From: Phytohabitans rumicis | GTDB lineage: Bacteria; Actinomycetota; Actinomycetes; Mycobacteriales; Micromonosporaceae | DNA length: 64,000 nt | Assembly: GCF_011764445.1 (NCBI RefSeq) | Contig: NZ_BLPG01000001.1 | Location: 4,464,001 to 4,528,000, forward strand | Direction of reading: 5' to 3' | Shown here: piece by piece, positions 1 through 9,149 of the stretch | Layout: every line of letters starts with the position of its first letter | Numbering within the stretch: the first letter of the stretch is position 1 | Translations under genes and position numbers: made by a program | Notes under the pieces: model-generated | Seen by the model: only the letters and a program-made list of their open reading frames with translations | Databases searched by the model: none | What the model was told of the DNA's origin: nothing

Positions 1-1
1 G

Positions 2-2020
2 GGCTTCCAGGACCACGAGGGCATCGACCTGAAGGGCATCGCCCGCGCCGCGTGGAACAACTTCACCGGCGGCGACACCCAGGGCGCCTCGACGATCACC
101 CAGCAGTACGCCCGGCACGCGGCCGAACTGACCGGCATCAACTACAACCGGAAGATCCGTGAGGCGGTGCTCGCCCGCCGGTTGGAGCAGACGTACAGCA
201 AGGACGAGATCCTCGGGTTCTACCTCAACGCGATCTACTTCGGCCGGGGCTGCCACGGCATCGAGGCCGCGGCGCAGTGCTTCTTCGGCAAGTCGGCCCT
301 CACCCAGCCCGGACAGCCGGGCGCCCTCACCAAGGAAGAGGCGGCCGTCCTCGCCTCGGTGATCAAGCAGCCGGAGCCGTCGTCCACGCACAAGGGCTAC
401 GACCCGCAGCTCAACCTGGAGGCGGCCACCGAGCGGTGGAACTACACCCTCGGCAACATGGTCGAAAAGGGCTGGATGACGGCCGACGAGCGGGCGAAGG
501 CGGTCTACCCGACCAAGACGCTCAAGAAGTACGACCCGAAGACGTGCAACATCGGGTGTGGCGCCGACAAGCCGACCGGCAACGTGATCAACTACGTCCG
601 GGACGAGCTTGAGGCGATGGGGATCCCGCCGTCCGAGTGGAAGGCGAAGGGCGGATACCGGATCACCACCACGATCCTCCCGAAGGCGCAGAAGGCCGCC
701 GAGAACGCCACCCGCCGGCAGTCCAAGGAATCGCCGATGAACAAGCTTCCGGCGTACTACAAGGCGGCGCTGGTGGCGATCGACCCGTCGAACGGCCGGG
801 TGATCGCGTACTACGGCGGCGAGAACGGCACCGGGTACGACTACGCCGGCCTCAACGACGACGGCAACTCCGGTGGGCACGCGCCCGGCTCGACGTTCAA
901 GATCTACACGCTGGCGGCGGCGATGCGCGCCGAGATCCCGATGGACTCGCGCTGGGACGCGACCAAGGACCAGGACGGGGCCCGCAAGATCTCGAACGCC
1001 GGACGCGAGGGGAACGAGATCGCCTGTGGAAAGACCTGCACGCTGGAACAGTCCACGATCTCGTCGTTCAACGTGCCGTTCTACTGGATCGCCGACGGCA
1101 TCGGGCCGGACAAGGTCGTCGCGGCCGCCCGCGACGCCGGCATCCACACCATGTTCGACACCAGCAAGGGCAAGCCGCACGACCTCACCAAGAGCAAGCC
1201 GGAGGACCTGGCGCCGGAGGAGTTCGACAACGAGGTGGCGTTCGGCCAGTACCCGGTGACCGTGCTCGACCACGCGAACGGCGTGGCCACGCTCGCCAAC
1301 CGGGGCGCCTACAACAAGGCCCACTTCATCCGGTCGGTGGAGAAGCGCGACCCGGCGACCGGCAAGTACGTCAAGGTCGCCGGGGTCGGTGAGAAGCTCG
1401 ACCCGCAGCAGAAGTTCGTCGCGAACCAGATCGACGACATCAACTCCGTGCTACAGAAGATCCCCGGCTCGATCGACAACAAGCTCGAGGACGGCCGCCC
1501 GGCGACCGGCAAGACCGGTACCTGGGAGCTCAACCAGGAGCGCAACGCGACCGGCGACGCCTGGATGGTCGGCGCGACGCCACAGATCGCGTCCGCGGTC
1601 TGGGTCGGCACCGAGGGCAAACGACGAGCCATCAAGGAGCCCGGCGGCTCAAAGAACATGAGCGGCTCCGGCACGCCCGCCGCCATCTGGGAAAAGTTCA
1701 TGGACGAGGCGCACAAGGCCCTCAACTACGAGATCAAGCGGTTCGAGGACCGGAAGAACACCGGCGACCCGGACAGCCCGTACCCGAACGGCCAGTCGCC
1801 CCCTCCGCCGACGACGGGTCCGGACGAGAACCTGCTGTGCCGGCAGTTCCCGTTCCTGCCGCAGTGTGACCGGGACGGCAACGACGACAACAACGGCAAC
1901 GGCAACGGGAATGGCAACAACAACAACGGCAACCTGCCGACGACCCCGTCGCCCGGCACCGGTGGCGGCGGGGGCGGCGTGATCGTCATACCCACGCCGA
2001 CGACCCGGGCCCGAGAGTGA
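2..2020 (+). CDS. Class A penicillin-binding protein (transglycosylase/transpeptidase), 5' truncated by the window edge
   Basis: Bifunctional peptidoglycan synthase; the visible part is 672 residues and its start lies before base 1. The open frame begins inside the GT51 glycosyltransferase domain, with the QGASTITQQ motif near base 86. The penicillin-binding transpeptidase domain follows, with all three active-site motifs: STFK (catalytic Ser, about base 892), SSFN (SxN type, about base 1063) and KTGT (about base 1510). The C-terminus is a low-complexity tail rich in Pro, Asn and Gly (about bases 1790-2000), common in actinobacterial class A PBPs. It should be membrane anchored with an extracytoplasmic catalytic part; the N-terminal membrane segment is outside the window. 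The next gene starts 61 bases downstream on the same strand. Confidence 0.93.
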   Translation, partial: GFQDHEGIDLKGIARAAWNNFTGGDTQGASTITQQYARHAAELTGINYNRKIREAVLARRLEQTYSKDEILGFYLNAIYFGRGCHGIEAAAQCFFGKSALTQPGQPGALTKEEAAVLASVIKQPEPSSTHKGYDPQLNLEAATERWNYTLGNMVEKGWMTADERAKAVYPTKTLKKYDPKTCNIGCGADKPTGNVINYVRDELEAMGIPPSEWKAKGGYRITTTILPKAQKAAENATRRQSKESPMNKLPAYYKAALVAIDPSNGRVIAYYGGENGTGYDYAGLNDDGNSGGHAPGSTFKIYTLAAAMRAEIPMDSRWDATKDQDGARKISNAGREGNEIACGKTCTLEQSTISSFNVPFYWIADGIGPDKVVAAARDAGIHTMFDTSKGKPHDLTKSKPEDLAPEEFDNEVAFGQYPVTVLDHANGVATLANRGAYNKAHFIRSVEKRDPATGKYVKVAGVGEKLDPQQKFVANQIDDINSVLQKIPGSIDNKLEDGRPATGKTGTWELNQERNATGDAWMVGATPQIASAVWVGTEGKRRAIKEPGGSKNMSGSGTPAAIWEKFMDEAHKALNYEIKRFEDRKNTGDPDSPYPNGQSPPPPTTGPDENLLCRQFPFLPQCDRDGNDDNNGNGNGNGNNNNGNLPTTPSPGTGGGGGGVIVIPTPTTRARE

Positions 2021-2081
2021 TAAGTGCCAAATCGGCACCGGGCCCCGCAGGCCCGGTGCCGATGCGGCAAGATGCCATTTC

Positions 2082-3821
2082 ATGAGCGTACGGTCGGCCG
2101 ACATCGACGGTCCTGAACGTGTGGACCATCCGGCACAGTCGGATGCCTTCGTCCGCGGCCTCTCCGAAGCGATCGGTGGGCCGATCGGTGAGCACGCCAC
2201 CGGCGCCGACCGGCCGCAGCGGCAGTGGGGCGGTCGGTTCTGGACCGCGACCCGCATCGTCATCGCGCTGACCTGTCTCACCCTGGCCCTGCACTGGGTG
2301 CAAAAGTCGCCCTGCCGCGACGGCGCCTGGGCGGACCATGTCCAGTACACCAAGTTCTGCTACACCGACGTGCTGGCGCTGTACTACGCCGAAGGGCTCA
2401 ACGAGGGCAAGGTGCCCTACCGCGATCACCCGGTGGAATACCCGGTGCTGACCGGCTACTTCATGGGCGCCCTCGGCCTGCCGGTGCACGCCCTCGGCCA
2501 GAGCCGACCCGAGCTCAACCAGGCGCTCTGGTTCTACGACGCCAACGCGCTCGTGCTGAGCGCGCTCGCCGTCGCGACCGTCGGGATGATCCTCGGCCTG
2601 CGCCGACGACGACCCTGGGACGCGGCGATGTTCGCGCTGTCCCCCGCGCTCCTCGTCACCGCGACCGTCAACTGGGACTTTCTCGCCATCGGCCTGTTCG
2701 CGTTCGGCCTGTACGCCTGGGCGAAACGACGACCCGTGGCGGCCGGCATCCTGATCGGCCTCGCCGGAGCGGCGAAGATGTGGCCACTGTTCATCCTCGG
2801 GCCGCTGCTCGTCCTCGGCCTCCGGTCGGGACGGATCAAACATGCGGTCATCGCGACCGTTACCGCCCTCGTCTCCCTCGTCCTGGTCAACCTGCCGGTC
2901 GCGATCCCGTACCGGGAAAGCTGGGACCGCTTCTTCGAGCTCAACACCGAGCGCCCGATCGACTGGGGCACCTTCTGGTACGTCGGGCGCTACCTGGACG
3001 GCAAGTGGAACACGGGCGCACCCGGCGACGAGGGGCCGTTCCAGTGGCTGAGCAACCACGTCGACCCGCAGCTCAACTACCTGACGTACGGCCTGTTCGG
3101 CCTGGCCTGCCTGGCGATCGCGGGACTGGCGCTCTTCGCGCCGCGCCGGCCACGGCTGTCCGCACTGGCATTCCTCGTCGTCGCGGCCTTCCTCATCTTC
3201 AGCAAGGTCTGGTCCCAGCAGTACGTGCTGTGGCTGCTCCCGCTCGCCGTACTGGCCCGGCCGCGGTGGGGTGCCTTCCTCGCCTGGCAGGTGGCCGAGG
3301 TCCTCTACTTCGTGTCGTTCTACGGCGAGCTGCTGGGCGCCTCGGGTAAGCAGGTATTTCCCGAGGGCGTCTTCGTGCTGGCCGCCACGCTCCGGCTCGT
3401 CACCGTGGCCGTCCTATGTGGATTCGTCGTCCGCGACATCCTGAAGCCGGAGCGCGACCCGGTCCGCCAGACGTACGAGGACGACCCGGACGGCGGCGTC
3501 TACGACGGCGCCGAGGACGCACCATGGCTGGCGCGATGGCGCAACCGCCGCGCCGAACTCCCCACCTCCCCACCCCCACCCCGGCCTAACCGCCTCCGGC
3601 AGTACCACGTCGGAGGCCCGCGTCCCGCGAGGCCGGCGTCCCGCGAGGCCGGCGTCCGGCGGGTCCGCGTCCGGCGGGGCCCGCGTCCCCGGCGGCACCA
3701 CGTTGGAGGGCTGCGTCCGGCGGGCCTGCGTCCGGCGGGCGGCGCCGGAGGCCCGCGTCCGGCGGCGGCTGCGTCGATCAAGGACTTTTCCGTCGATCAA
3801 GGGCGAACGGTCGTGCTTTGA
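2082..3821 (+). CDS. GT87-type integral membrane glycosyltransferase
   Basis: 579-residue polytopic membrane protein of the GT87/DUF2029 (polyprenyl-phosphate mannosyltransferase-like) type. Many hydrophobic segments run from about residue 45 to 450, with an early loop containing the RDHPVEYP motif typical of the family (about base 2420). The last 90 or so residues are a Pro/Arg/Gly-rich tail encoded by GC-rich degenerate repeats. The stop codon lies in the spacer of a large inverted repeat (3776-3870), so the native C-terminus may have been altered by that element. ATG 2082 is chosen as the first in-frame start after the PBP gene. The exact sugar donor and acceptor cannot be read from sequence. 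Confidence 0.82.
   Translation: MSVRSADIDGPERVDHPAQSDAFVRGLSEAIGGPIGEHATGADRPQRQWGGRFWTATRIVIALTCLTLALHWVQKSPCRDGAWADHVQYTKFCYTDVLALYYAEGLNEGKVPYRDHPVEYPVLTGYFMGALGLPVHALGQSRPELNQALWFYDANALVLSALAVATVGMILGLRRRRPWDAAMFALSPALLVTATVNWDFLAIGLFAFGLYAWAKRRPVAAGILIGLAGAAKMWPLFILGPLLVLGLRSGRIKHAVIATVTALVSLVLVNLPVAIPYRESWDRFFELNTERPIDWGTFWYVGRYLDGKWNTGAPGDEGPFQWLSNHVDPQLNYLTYGLFGLACLAIAGLALFAPRRPRLSALAFLVVAAFLIFSKVWSQQYVLWLLPLAVLARPRWGAFLAWQVAEVLYFVSFYGELLGASGKQVFPEGVFVLAATLRLVTVAVLCGFVVRDILKPERDPVRQTYEDDPDGGVYDGAEDAPWLARWRNRRAELPTSPPPPRPNRLRQYHVGGPRPARPASREAGVRRVRVRRGPRPRRHHVGGLRPAGLRPAGGAGGPRPAAAASIKDFSVDQGRTVVL
3615..3775. repeat. GC-rich degenerate tandem repeats at the 3' end of the GT87 gene
   Basis: The sequence iterates a unit close to GGCCCGCGTCCGGCGG, about 15 bases long with variable spacing, roughly eight to ten times. 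It lies within the final coding part of the GT87 gene and yields its low-complexity tail. It directly abuts the inverted repeat at 3776-3870. Confidence 0.6.
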
Positions 3822-3870
3822 TCTCTGATCCACGGCCGTTTGCCCTTGATCGACGCGCAAGTCCTTGATC
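3776..3870. repeat. 40-bp inverted repeat between convergent genes (GATCA-core palindrome)
   Basis: Left arm 3776-3815 and right arm 3831-3870 are reverse complements over 40 bases with about five mismatches, separated by a 15-base spacer. Each arm contains the GATCAAGG core twice. The stop codon of the GT87 gene (3819-3821) lies in the spacer. The position between convergent genes suggests it could act as a bidirectional terminator. Its size and internal repeats look like a dispersed REP/MITE-type element. Confidence 0.75.
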
Positions 3871-4132
3871 GGCGGGCGCCACGAGCGATGAAGGCCGCAG
3901 GGGATGGGCGCTGCGGGCGGCGTGCGGCGGGGGCCGCAGAGTCTGGACGCCGCAGGCGGCGTGCACCGCGGGCGATGAGGGCTGCGGGCGGCGGGGCCCG
4001 CAGGGTCTGGGCGCCGCGGGCCGCGGGCGCCGCGGCCGGCGCGTGGGCGAGGTCGGGCGAGGTTTGGGGTGTGCGGAGCCGGCGCGGGAGCGGGGCGCGT
4101 CCTACTGCGTCCGGGGGCGCGGCCCGCTCGTG
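3871..4132. repeat. Non-coding GC-rich repeats between convergent genes
   Basis: No credible gene is seen here. From about 3890 to 4030 the sequence iterates variants of GATGAGGGCTGCGGGCGGCG and GGGTCTGGGCGCCGCGGGC. The frames crossing it encode only Arg/Ala/Gly-rich low complexity. It is the downstream flank of the membrane protein gene that ends at 4133. Confidence 0.5.
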
Positions 4133-6223
4133 TCAGAGGTGGAAGACGATGGTGTTGCCGACGACTTCGCGCTGGATGCCCAGGGCGTCGACGGGCATGT
4201 CCACGGCGGCCTGCCACGGGGTGTCGACCAGTTGGTCGCGTAGCAGCACCACCGTCTTGACGCCCAACTCGCGCAGGTAGTCGACGCTCGCCTGGTCGGG
4301 GAAGGTTTGCGTGATCTCCCGCGTCTCGGCCTGCCCGGTCGGGGTGAAGCCGCTGCCGCCGTTGACCACCGGTTGGAAGCGGGTGGTCGACCAGAGCATG
4401 ACGTTTTGGTCGATCTTGAGGGTGCTCGGCAGGACGAGGATCGGGCCCGGGTCGACCCGCATGACCTCGGGTTGCTGGGGGACGACCGGGTGCGGGGTGG
4501 TGTTGAGGCCCTCGACCAGCACCAGGACCAGCGGCAGGAGGGTGGCCAGGCGGAGCAGCGCGCCGGGCCGTGGGGGCACCCGGGTCGCCGTGATGTCGCC
4601 GACCCGCCGGACGAACGCGCTTACCGCTCCGGCCGCGAGGATGCCGAGCAGGAGCGTGGTCCAGAGCATGAGGCGGCCCGGCGTACGCAGGCCGTCCCAG
4701 CCGGGCAGGTGCTCGAAGAGCGGAAGGTAGGTGTAGCGGCCGCCGAAGAACCGCGGGCCCATGGCGAGGATGCCGCTGGCCAGTACGCCGACGAGCAGCA
4801 GGATCCGGTGGCGCACCTTCCAGATCGAGAAGAACAGGCCGGCGATGGCGAGGCCGTACAGCACGAAGCCGGGCAGCAGCGTCATCTCGGGCGCCCAGGG
4901 CAGCCCTTCGCGGGCCTGCTCGTGTAGGCCGCCCCAGATGCGCGACTCCGCCGGCGCGATGAAGAACCCGCTCGCCGGTGGCGAGTAGGCGCGCAGGGCG
5001 TCGACCGTACGCTCCGCCTCCGGGTGCAGGTGTGCCACGTCGAAGTACGCGAGGGAGAGCAGCACTCCGGTCGCGGCAAAGAGCAGGCCGCCGACCAGGT
5101 CGGTGGCCAGCAGCAGCGCTCCGAACGGCCGCCGTACCGGCCTGCGCCGCACCTTGCCCACGTACCAGGTGACCATCGAGACGAGCGCGATCAGCCCCAG
5201 GACGTACGCGAAGGGCAGGCCGATGCCGAAGCCGAGGCTGATCTGCCAGGCCGCGACCGCCCACCCGGCCAGCGCCCAGCCCGGTTGGCGGCGGTCCGGG
5301 CGGTAGCCGTCGCGAAGGGACCAGCCGTGCCCGCGGGCGAGCATGGCCAACGCCAGGGGGATGCCGCCGTTGGACACGATGTGCAGGTGCCCGGCCTGGG
5401 AGAGCAGCCAGGGCGCGTAGGTGTAGGCGGCAGCGGCGACGACCGCTCCGGTGCGGCCCGCGCCGAGCTGGCGGACCAGCGCGTACGCCCCGAGGGTGGC
5501 CAGCGCGTGCGCCAGCACGAACATGATGTTGTAGCGGACGACCGCCGCCACCGGGCCGTCGCCGATCATGCCGGCCGGCGCGTAGCCGAGCAGGGTGTCG
5601 GAGAACGCGAAGCTGAGCCGCTCGGGGAAGAACGTGTTGGAGTTCCACAGCTGGGCCGGGTCACTGATCAGGATGTGCCCCGACCAGGCCATCTGCCACG
5701 CCTGGAGGGTCGGGTCCCAGATGTCCTGCGGCAGCGTGTGCTGTGGATAGCGCAGCGTCGGCCAGGTCATGAGCACGGCGAGCAGCAGGGAGCCCGCGAT
5801 GGCGAGCGTCCACTCGTGGATCAGGAACCGCCCGATCGCCCGGCCGACCCGCCGGCGCCGGGTGGGCGGCCGCTCCGGCTCGGGGGCGAACGCCTCCCAA
5901 CGCTCGGGCGCCGCCGCCTTCGGCTTGCGCTCGTCGGCCTTGGTGTCGTCGGACTTTGTGTCAACAACGGCCGTGTCGTCGCCCGTGGCATCGACGACCA
6001 CGGTGTCGGCCTTGGTATCGACGACGACCGCGGTGTCGGCCTTGGTGTCCACGACTGCCGTGTCGTCGCTCTTGGTATCAACGACCGCGGTGTCGTCGCC
6101 ATTGGCGTCCATGACCGCGGTGTCGTCGGCACCGGTGTCAACGACCGCCGTGTCGTCGGCCTGCACGCTCGACTCCGGAACCGTCGGGTCTTCCTTGACG
6201 ACCTGCGGCTGCTCCGTACTCAT
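4133..6223 (-). CDS. Polytopic membrane protein with an acidic tandem-repeat N-terminus (glycosyltransferase-like)
   Basis: 696 residues. The first 110 or so form a cytoplasmic-looking, highly acidic extension of about seven copies of a 9-11 residue unit close to DDTAVVDTKS. A basic stretch with RRRR follows, then a large multi-pass membrane domain (about residue 135 onward) resembling membrane-bound GT-C-type glycosyltransferases, with WDP and SNTFFPE sequences in the first long loop. Only a general GT-C-like fold is suggested, by hydrophobicity pattern. ATG 6223 is preceded by the endonuclease IV stop 13 bases upstream, so the two are probably cotranscribed. Confidence 0.7.
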   Translation of the reverse strand: MSTEQPQVVKEDPTVPESSVQADDTAVVDTGADDTAVMDANGDDTAVVDTKSDDTAVVDTKADTAVVVDTKADTVVVDATGDDTAVVDTKSDDTKADERKPKAAAPERWEAFAPEPERPPTRRRRVGRAIGRFLIHEWTLAIAGSLLLAVLMTWPTLRYPQHTLPQDIWDPTLQAWQMAWSGHILISDPAQLWNSNTFFPERLSFAFSDTLLGYAPAGMIGDGPVAAVVRYNIMFVLAHALATLGAYALVRQLGAGRTGAVVAAAAYTYAPWLLSQAGHLHIVSNGGIPLALAMLARGHGWSLRDGYRPDRRQPGWALAGWAVAAWQISLGFGIGLPFAYVLGLIALVSMVTWYVGKVRRRPVRRPFGALLLATDLVGGLLFAATGVLLSLAYFDVAHLHPEAERTVDALRAYSPPASGFFIAPAESRIWGGLHEQAREGLPWAPEMTLLPGFVLYGLAIAGLFFSIWKVRHRILLLVGVLASGILAMGPRFFGGRYTYLPLFEHLPGWDGLRTPGRLMLWTTLLLGILAAGAVSAFVRRVGDITATRVPPRPGALLRLATLLPLVLVLVEGLNTTPHPVVPQQPEVMRVDPGPILVLPSTLKIDQNVMLWSTTRFQPVVNGGSGFTPTGQAETREITQTFPDQASVDYLRELGVKTVVLLRDQLVDTPWQAAVDMPVDALGIQREVVGNTIVFHL

Positions 6224-6235
6224 CGGTCATGGCCC

Positions 6236-7011
6236 CTATCGGCCGGCCCGGTCACGCAGGAACGCGATGTCGGCGGCCTGGCCCTCGACGCCGCCCGGGG
6301 TTTCGACCACGACAGGAGCCCCGGCGGCTCGTACGACGGCGACCACCAGATTGGGGTCGATCATCCCCTTGCCCAGGTTGTCGTGGCGGTCCCGGCCGGA
6401 GTCGAACCCGTCCTTGGAGTCGTTGGCGTGGATCAGGTCGATGCGGCCGGTGATCGCCTTGATCCGGTCGACGGCGTCGAGCAGGTCTTCCCCGCCGGCG
6501 TGCGCGTGGCAGGTGTCGAGGCAGAAGCCCGGCTCGAACTCGCCGATCGCGTCCCACAACCGGGCCAGCGCGTCGAACCGGCGGGCACAGGCGTTGTCGC
6601 CCCCGCGGTGTTTTCGATCAGCACCGGGAGCGGGAAGCCGCCCGACTTCGCCGCGTACTCGAATGCCTTGCGCCAGTTGTCGAAGCCGATGGCGACGTCT
6701 TCACCCTTTTCGACGTGTCCACCATGGACGATCAACCCCTTGGCGCCGACGGCGGCCGCGCCCTGGGCGTGGCTCATCAGCAGCTTGCGGCTGGGGATGC
6801 GGATGCGGTTGTTGAGCGTCGCCACATTGATGCGGTACGGCGCGTGGATATAGATGTCGATCTCGGACGCGAGCAGCGCCTCGGCGTCGTCGCGCGGGGC
6901 CGGGTCCTTCCACGCCTGCGGGTCGGTGAGGAAGAACTGCACGGTCTCGGCGTCGCGGGCGGTCGCGGCGCCCAGCGGGTCGGTCGAGTCGACGTGGGCT
7001 CCGATACGCAT
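6236..7011 (-). CDS. nfo: Endonuclease IV (AP endonuclease), frameshifted
   Basis: Zinc-dependent apurinic/apyrimidinic endonuclease of base excision repair (TIM-barrel, AP endonuclease family 2). The start ATG 7011 gives [10 protein letters not shown]. Family motifs follow: [50 protein letters not shown]. The frame changes after ENTAG: a 5-C run at 6600-6604 (plus strand) lacks one base. Restoring it gives a continuous 258-residue protein of normal family length, so all catalytic His/Asp/Glu motifs are present but split over two frames. This could be a sequencing error or a true pseudogene; the intact motifs on both sides favour error. Confidence 0.85.
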
Positions 7012-7164
7012 GGAGGCGAGCCTACGTCTTAGGTCCGACACCGGCGCGAGGGACGTAGCCCGGAGAACAACATCTGGGTCGGTACGTGACAAATCACCCG
7101 TCACCGGCGACTCGCCCGATTCGTTAGCCCGATAGATCCAAGCCGCCGACCTGGGAGATGGTGA

Positions 7165-7944
7165 ATGCCGCCGCTGGCCCGACATCGTGCCGCCGCTACA
7201 GCGGTTGCCGCCGTTTTCGCCGCCGCGCCGCTGCTGACCGCCACCGCGGCCCAGGCCGAGCCGCTGGAGAGCGGCAAGGAAGTGGTGTTCAGCGGCGACC
7301 GTGGGCTGCTGGGGGTCTCTTGCGAGGCCAACCCGAGCGCGTCCACGGTGACCATCCCGGCGGAGACCACGCTGCGTGTGGTCAACCGGACCGGCTACCG
7401 GGCGAAGCTGCTCATCGACGGCGCCGCACAGGGCGAGATCGAGAACGGTGGCGCCGCGCCGGTCGTGTTCCACCGCGGGCCGGTCACGCTCGGGCTCAAG
7501 CCGAGCTGCATGCTCGCCGACGAGGCGGCGGTACGCGTCGAGGTGGTCGCGGCACCGCGTACGGGGGCGCCGGGGACCAAGCCGGGCACGAGCGCACCGG
7601 GCCGGCCGGCGGGCGGTACGCGTACCCAACGGGAAGAGCAACCGCAGGCGGCGGTGTCGGCCGCGCCGGACGCCAGCCCCACGGCGGCCGAGGTCGGCCC
7701 CGAACAGGCGATCCCTGCGGACGACGGTGGCGACCCGGCGGCGGCCGTGGATACCGTGGATGAAACAGCAGGCACCGGCACGGAAGGGGCGGCCGCCGAG
7801 GCGCTGTCTTCGGTCCAGCCGGTGCGGGAAAGCGGACCAATCGGACTGCTTGCACTTATCGCCACAGTCTGCGTGGTTGGTGTGCTAGCGGGAGCAATCC
7901 GGGCTATTATCGCTCAACGTGCAACCCGGACGGGTGTCGCGTAA
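7165..7944 (+). CDS. Secreted, C-terminally membrane-anchored protein of unknown function
   Basis: 259 residues with three parts. An N-terminal signal peptide (about residues 1-31) ends in an AxA-type site, TAAQA. A compact extracytoplasmic domain (about 32-135) contains two cysteines that could pair, followed by a Pro/Ala/Glu-rich disordered spacer. Near residues 226-248 there is one transmembrane segment and a basic tail. The pattern fits a surface protein tethered by a C-terminal helix. ATG 7165 is supported by GGGAG eight bases upstream. I do not recognise the family. Confidence 0.65.
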   Translation: MPPLARHRAAATAVAAVFAAAPLLTATAAQAEPLESGKEVVFSGDRGLLGVSCEANPSASTVTIPAETTLRVVNRTGYRAKLLIDGAAQGEIENGGAAPVVFHRGPVTLGLKPSCMLADEAAVRVEVVAAPRTGAPGTKPGTSAPGRPAGGTRTQREEQPQAAVSAAPDASPTAAEVGPEQAIPADDGGDPAAAVDTVDETAGTGTEGAAAEALSSVQPVRESGPIGLLALIATVCVVGVLAGAIRAIIAQRATRTGVA

Positions 7945-7966
7945 TATACAAGTAAACACACAGGCT

Positions 7967-8051
7967 CCGCGGGGCGCCTTCTATCCAACCTCGTCGGTGT
8001 GGTCGTTCCTCCCCAGGTCCCACCCAAAGAAGAGGATAGGGCGCCCCGCGG
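7967..8051. terminator. Large stem-loop downstream of the anchored protein / upstream of rpsF
   Basis: CCGCGGGGCGCC (from 7967) pairs perfectly with GGCGCCCCGCGG (ending 8051), and the stem extends into TATCC/GGATA with a two-base bulge. The loop is about 47 bases. It could terminate the upstream gene or form part of the rpsF operon leader. There is no U-tract. Confidence 0.4.
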
Positions 8052-8097
8052 CTCTCTATGCCGGGCCCGCCCGGTACTCTTGTTCGGTTCGCTCGTT

Positions 8098-8118
8098 GCC
8101 GTGGGCCTATCCCACGGC
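8098..8118 (+). promoter_or_regulatory. Perfect 8-bp hairpin in the rpsF leader
   Basis: GCCGTGGG and CCCACGGC flank a five-base loop, CCTAT. It sits about 80 bases before the rpsF start in the presumed 5' untranslated region, upstream of a second hairpin that covers the ribosome binding site. Confidence 0.4.
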
Positions 8119-8143
8119 TTCACTTATGCGAACAGACGCACGA

Positions 8144-8185
8144 CCTCCTGCCACGGATGGACCGTGGCCACTAGCCCAGAGGAGG
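8144..8185 (+). promoter_or_regulatory. Candidate ribosomal-protein autoregulatory hairpin sequestering the rpsF ribosome binding site
   Basis: CCTCCT (8144-8149) can pair with AGGAGG (8180-8185), the Shine-Dalgarno sequence of rpsF. An inner hairpin, CCACGG-ATGGA-CCGTGG (8151-8167), is stacked inside, with an asymmetric bulge on the 3' side. Leaders that bind the S6:S18 complex and repress rpsF translation are known from several bacterial groups. The placement and the sequestered ribosome binding site fit that mechanism; specific binding residues were not verified. Confidence 0.5.
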
Positions 8186-8195
8186 TGAGCAAGTC

Positions 8196-8486
8196 TTGCG
8201 TCATTACGAGATCATGGTGATCCTCGATCCAAGCCTTGAGGAGCGCACCGTCGCCCCGTCGCTGGACACGTATCTGAACGTGATCCGCACCGCGGGTGGC
8301 TCGGTGGAAAAGCTCGACGTCTGGGGTCGCCGGCGCCTGCAATTCGAGATCAACAAGAAGGCCGAGGGTATCTACGCGGTCATCGATCTGCAGGCATCCC
8401 CCGATGCGGTCGCCGAGCTGGATCGTCAGCTCCGGCTGAACGAGTCCGTTCTGCGGACCAAGGTCATCCGGCCGGACGTCCGCTGA
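8196..8486 (+). CDS. rpsF: 30S ribosomal protein S6
   Basis: 96 residues, opening [12 protein letters not shown], a standard S6 N-terminus, and containing the [13 protein letters not shown] region. S6 pairs with S18 on the platform of the small subunit. The start is TTG 8196, with AGGAGG (8180-8185) ten bases upstream; no in-frame ATG would give the full S6 fold. It is the first gene of the rpsF-ssb-rpsR-rplI operon. Confidence 0.97.
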   Translation: MRHYEIMVILDPSLEERTVAPSLDTYLNVIRTAGGSVEKLDVWGRRRLQFEINKKAEGIYAVIDLQASPDAVAELDRQLRLNESVLRTKVIRPDVR

Positions 8487-8577
8487 CGCGGCGCCGGCCC
8501 GCCCGGATCGACCTCATTTTCTTGTCGTACGGCTCTGGCAGCCTGGCGGCAAACGATGAGGGCGCGAGGAGTTGGTC

Positions 8578-9102
8578 ATGGCAGGAGACACCACCATCAC
8601 GGTCATCGGCAACCTGACCGATGACCCCGAGTTGCGCTTCACCCCGTCGGGTGCGGCGGTCGCCAAGTTCCGGGTCGCTTCGACGCCCCGGTTCATGGAC
8701 CGCACGTCCGGCGAGTGGAAGGACGGCGAGCCGCTCTTCCTGTCGTGCACGGTGTGGCGGCAGGCGGCGGAAAACGTCGCGGAGTCGCTGCAGCGGGGCG
8801 CCCGCGTGATCGTCTCGGGTCGGCTGCGCCAGCGGTCGTACGAGACGCGCGAGGGTGAGAAGCGCACCGTCATCGAGCTGGAGGTCGACGAGATCGGCCC
8901 CTCGCTGCGGTACGCCACGGCGAAGGTGCAAAAGATGTCGCGTTCCAGCGGCGGCGGCGGTGGTTTCGGCGCCTCCGGTGGTGGCGGCGGCCAGGGCGGC
9001 GGAGGCAACTTCGACGACCCGTGGGCCACTGCGACGCCGGCACCCTCGGGCTCCGGTTCGGGCGGCGGCAGCAGCAACTTCGACGAAGAGCCCCCGTTCT
9101 AA
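8578..9102 (+). CDS. ssb: Single-stranded DNA-binding protein
   Basis: 174 residues. An OB-fold (about 1-115) opens [14 protein letters not shown] long Gly/Ser-rich linker follows, and the protein ends in the acidic tip FDEEPPF that recruits replication and repair partners. ATG 8578 is chosen over an in-frame start two codons upstream because GAGGAG lies eight bases before it and actinobacterial SSBs begin this way. Position in the ribosomal operon is the usual actinobacterial arrangement. Confidence 0.96.
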   Translation: MAGDTTITVIGNLTDDPELRFTPSGAAVAKFRVASTPRFMDRTSGEWKDGEPLFLSCTVWRQAAENVAESLQRGARVIVSGRLRQRSYETREGEKRTVIELEVDEIGPSLRYATAKVQKMSRSSGGGGGFGASGGGGGQGGGGNFDDPWATATPAPSGSGSGGGSSNFDEEPPF

Positions 9103-9149
9103 TGCGGAGTCCCAGGAGGGGCAACGCAGGATCATCAGGAGCAAGAGCA

